6,188 bases of DNA, taken from NCBI GenBank assembly GCA_028293305.1, contig JAQGPD010000446.1, positions 1 to 6,188 of the forward strand, read 5' to 3'. This DNA is from Verrucomicrobiales bacterium (GTDB lineage: Bacteria > Verrucomicrobiota > Verrucomicrobiia > Verrucomicrobiales > V1-33). The notes beneath the pieces were generated by a model. The model was not told where the DNA came from. It saw nothing but the letters and a program-made list of their open reading frames with translations, and ran no database searches. The position numbers were made by a program, and so were the translations under genes. Positions 4,401 to 6,188 of this stretch are shown here, piece after piece (the stretch's first letter is position 1; every line of letters starts with the position of its first letter).

Positions 4401-6188
4401 GTGAAAATAACCTTCTTTCCCTTCTTTTCCTTGTCCATTGGCCTGGCCCCCTTGGCAGGACAAGCGGCGACCATCAATTCCGCGGCTTCCGGCACTTGGG
4501 CGTCTACGTCGAGTTGGGCCGGCGGGGTGCAGCCGAAGACCGGTGTGGGTGACACGGCGAATATCGGCACCGGACACACCATCATATACACCACCGCCAC
4601 CCCCACCGCCGGTCTCACCGGACCTGTCAGCGCTGACTTCGGTGTGGGTAATAGCAACACCATCAACATCAACGGCGGCGTTTTGAGTCAGTTGGACACT
4701 GCCTCGTGGCTGCGCATCGGGCACGGCGGCGTGGGCACTTTGAACATCAATGATGGTCGGTTCCATGTGACGGATGGCACAGCAGATGTCGGAAACAGCG
4801 CGGACCGTCTCATGGTCGGCGTGGAAACGAATGGGAATGGCATCATCAACGTCGGGGACAACACGGGTGCCGCCGGCTCTGCCGTCATGAATCTGCGTGA
4901 TCGCGTGGACGGCACCGCCAACACGGGTGCCTTCAACATGAATTTGGGCCGCACGACCAACACCTTTGGCACGGTCACGATTAATTCCGATGGACTGCTG
5001 CAAGGGGACACCCGCACTTATTCGGGCGCGACGGTCGTCAACAACCCCGCTATCCGCGTCGGCCAGGCCAGTTCCACCACTCAAAGTGTGCTCCGCGTCA
5101 ATGGCGGCGGCCAATTCAATGCCCGGGGCAACGTCGAAGCGGGGGCTCTCGCCGGGGCGCAGGGGCTCATCCACATTACCGGAACCAGTGCGCGCATGGA
5201 CATGAGTCATGGCGAGCTCACTCTGGGTTACGCCGGCACCGGGGCCATGACGGTGGAAAACGGCGGCGTTTTCTCAAGATCCAACACCACAGCCATGCGG
5301 GCGGACCTCTATGTCGGCCGGAGCGCCAGTGGAGTAGGCACCCTCACTGTCGGCAATGGCGGCACTTTCCGCCGGGAATCCGGAAGCAATGTGGGCGATA
5401 TGAGGATTGGCTTTGATGGCCGCGGCACCATGAATGTGGAAACGGGCGGACTCTATCGCAACGAATCCGGCAACGGCGACTTTCTGGGAGTGAACACCGG
5501 CAGCCAGGGCACCATCAACGTCAATGGCGGCACATACGAAATCACCACCCTGGCCATCCTCAACATCGGGGTCAACGGCACCGGGACCTTCCGCCAGACT
5601 GCGGGCAGCAGCCAGGCCAGCAGCGTCCGACTGGGCGTGACCAACGGCAGCGGCACTTTGGATCTCCAGGGAGGCACCTTTACCGTCCGCACCCAACTTT
5701 ATGTAGGAGGCGACATCGTCACCGCCCCGGGCACTGGCTCCGGCCTCGTCACCCAGAGCGGCGGCAACATGGTAGTCAACGGCACCTTTTCCGTCGGCCT
5801 CGCTCCCACGCATACCGGCACCTACACCATGACTGCGGGCACCATGGCCATCACTCCCTCCGTCACCTCCGCCGGGGATGGCACCGTAGGGGAATCAGGC
5901 ACCGGTGTCTTCACCATTTCGCCCGGAGCCACCGTCACTCAATCCACCGGAGGACAATTCTTTGTGGGCCGGAATAACGGTTCCTCGGGCACCCTCATCG
6001 TGGATGGAACGTTTGAGAAATCCGGGAGCACCCTGCCTATCCGGGTGGGAAATGGCAACTCCTCCGGCACCGACAACACCGATGGCACCGGCTTGCTGGG
6101 CGGCACCGGCACGATCACCTCCGACGTCGGGATCAGGATCGGCTCCAAAGGCACCATCACCGGCGGGCTCTCAACCAACATCGGGAAT
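4401..6188 (+). CDS. Secreted beta-repeat protein (T5SS/PEP-CTERM-type repeats), 3' end missing
   Basis: The frame is open for 596 codons from GTG 4401 to the window edge, so the gene is cut off. Residues 1-23 form a signal peptide: K2, a hydrophobic core (FFPFFSLSIGLAPLAG) and a G-Q-A-A cleavage site, so the product is exported. Residues 31-56 carry G-T-W-x5-W-x-G-G followed by GDTANIG, a start common in verrucomicrobial PEP-CTERM and autotransporter-like proteins. From about residue 103 to 591 there are some 17 copies of a beta repeat of the form [LI]-x-[VI]-G, a turn, G-T-[LM]-x-[VI]-x-x-G-G-x-[FL], for example LYVGRSASGVGTLTVGNGG (303-321). This should fold as a long beta solenoid. The closing LLGGTGTITSDVGIRIGSKG resembles the linker that often precedes the C-terminal region of such proteins. 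The missing end would show whether it has a PEP-CTERM anchor or an autotransporter barrel. GTG is chosen because the frame has a TAA at 4374 and no earlier ATG, and because it alone gives an intact signal peptide. Confidence 0.85.
   Translation, partial: MKITFFPFFSLSIGLAPLAGQAATINSAASGTWASTSSWAGGVQPKTGVGDTANIGTGHTIIYTTATPTAGLTGPVSADFGVGNSNTININGGVLSQLDTASWLRIGHGGVGTLNINDGRFHVTDGTADVGNSADRLMVGVETNGNGIINVGDNTGAAGSAVMNLRDRVDGTANTGAFNMNLGRTTNTFGTVTINSDGLLQGDTRTYSGATVVNNPAIRVGQASSTTQSVLRVNGGGQFNARGNVEAGALAGAQGLIHITGTSARMDMSHGELTLGYAGTGAMTVENGGVFSRSNTTAMRADLYVGRSASGVGTLTVGNGGTFRRESGSNVGDMRIGFDGRGTMNVETGGLYRNESGNGDFLGVNTGSQGTINVNGGTYEITTLAILNIGVNGTGTFRQTAGSSQASSVRLGVTNGSGTLDLQGGTFTVRTQLYVGGDIVTAPGTGSGLVTQSGGNMVVNGTFSVGLAPTHTGTYTMTAGTMAITPSVTSAGDGTVGESGTGVFTISPGATVTQSTGGQFFVGRNNGSSGTLIVDGTFEKSGSTLPIRVGNGNSSGTDNTDGTGLLGGTGTITSDVGIRIGSKGTITGGLSTNIGN
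4707..6173 (+). repeat. About 17 beta-solenoid repeats within the secreted protein
   Basis: By eye, units start near residues 103, 136, 179, 217, 244, 272, 302, 333, 360, 386, 408, 432, 462, 493, 519, 546 and 577. Spacing is irregular, mostly 22-30 residues and wider in the N-terminal units. The best-preserved copies are DLYVG...GTLTVGNGGTF (302-323), DMRIG...GTMNVETGGLY (333-352), GVNTGSQGTINVNGGTY (363-379) and VRLGVTNGSGTLDLQGGTF (409-427). They match the general pattern of the T5SS/PEP-CTERM-associated repeat known from exported proteins. DNA identity between copies is low apart from frequent GGCACC and GGCGGC words. Confidence 0.8.

Noticed and set aside
4371..5210. 279-residue - strand frame, and a similar one at 5274-5813
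   Set aside because: They are mirrors of the beta-repeat gene; regular GGC/ACC codons on the + strand leave the opposite frames open.
4707..6173. CRISPR array or satellite DNA as the reason for the repeats
   Set aside because: The repeats are in frame, conserved only at protein level and variable in length; there are no identical DNA repeats or uniform spacers.

Overview
The window comes from a GC-rich bacterium, most likely a member of the Verrucomicrobia (Verrucomicrobiota) or a close PVC relative. This is inference. It rests on three things: the wording of the DXS protein (for example GDAAFTCG at the cofactor site), a large secreted protein built of T5SS/PEP-CTERM-type beta repeats with a G-T-W-x5-W-x-G-G start, and the lack of clear Shine-Dalgarno sites. 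All confident genes lie on the + strand.

Left part (1-2379): a short leader with a G-rich hairpin followed by a T run, then xseB (exonuclease VII small subunit), then dxs (1-deoxy-D-xylulose-5-phosphate synthase, the entry step of the MEP isoprenoid pathway). The dxs start lies inside the end of xseB (23-base overlap). In many bacteria ispA sits between these two genes; here it does not.

Middle (2418-3869): 38 bases after dxs, probably in the same transcription unit, lies a 483-residue protein that I do not recognise. It has four back-to-back copies of a 21-22 residue aromatic repeat (W...WP), a long Pro/Ala/Thr-rich linker, a lone fifth copy, one membrane segment, and a long Ala/Glu/Lys coiled coil at the C terminus. 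This is the best candidate in the window for something undescribed.

Gap (3870-4400): about 530 bases without a confident gene. The first 385 are GC-rich and hold, on the - strand, a protein-like reading frame broken by one TGA, perhaps the remnant of a gene. There is also a possible hairpin terminator. The last 150 bases are sharply AT-rich (about one third G+C by hand count), with a hairpin flanked by an 8-base direct repeat and weak promoter-like hexamers. They look like the control region of the next gene.

Right part (4401-6188, cut off by the window end): a secreted protein starting at a GTG codon, with a signal peptide and about 17 copies of a roughly 22-30 residue beta-strand repeat. 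It is probably a cell-surface or exported protein, independent of the xseB-dxs unit.
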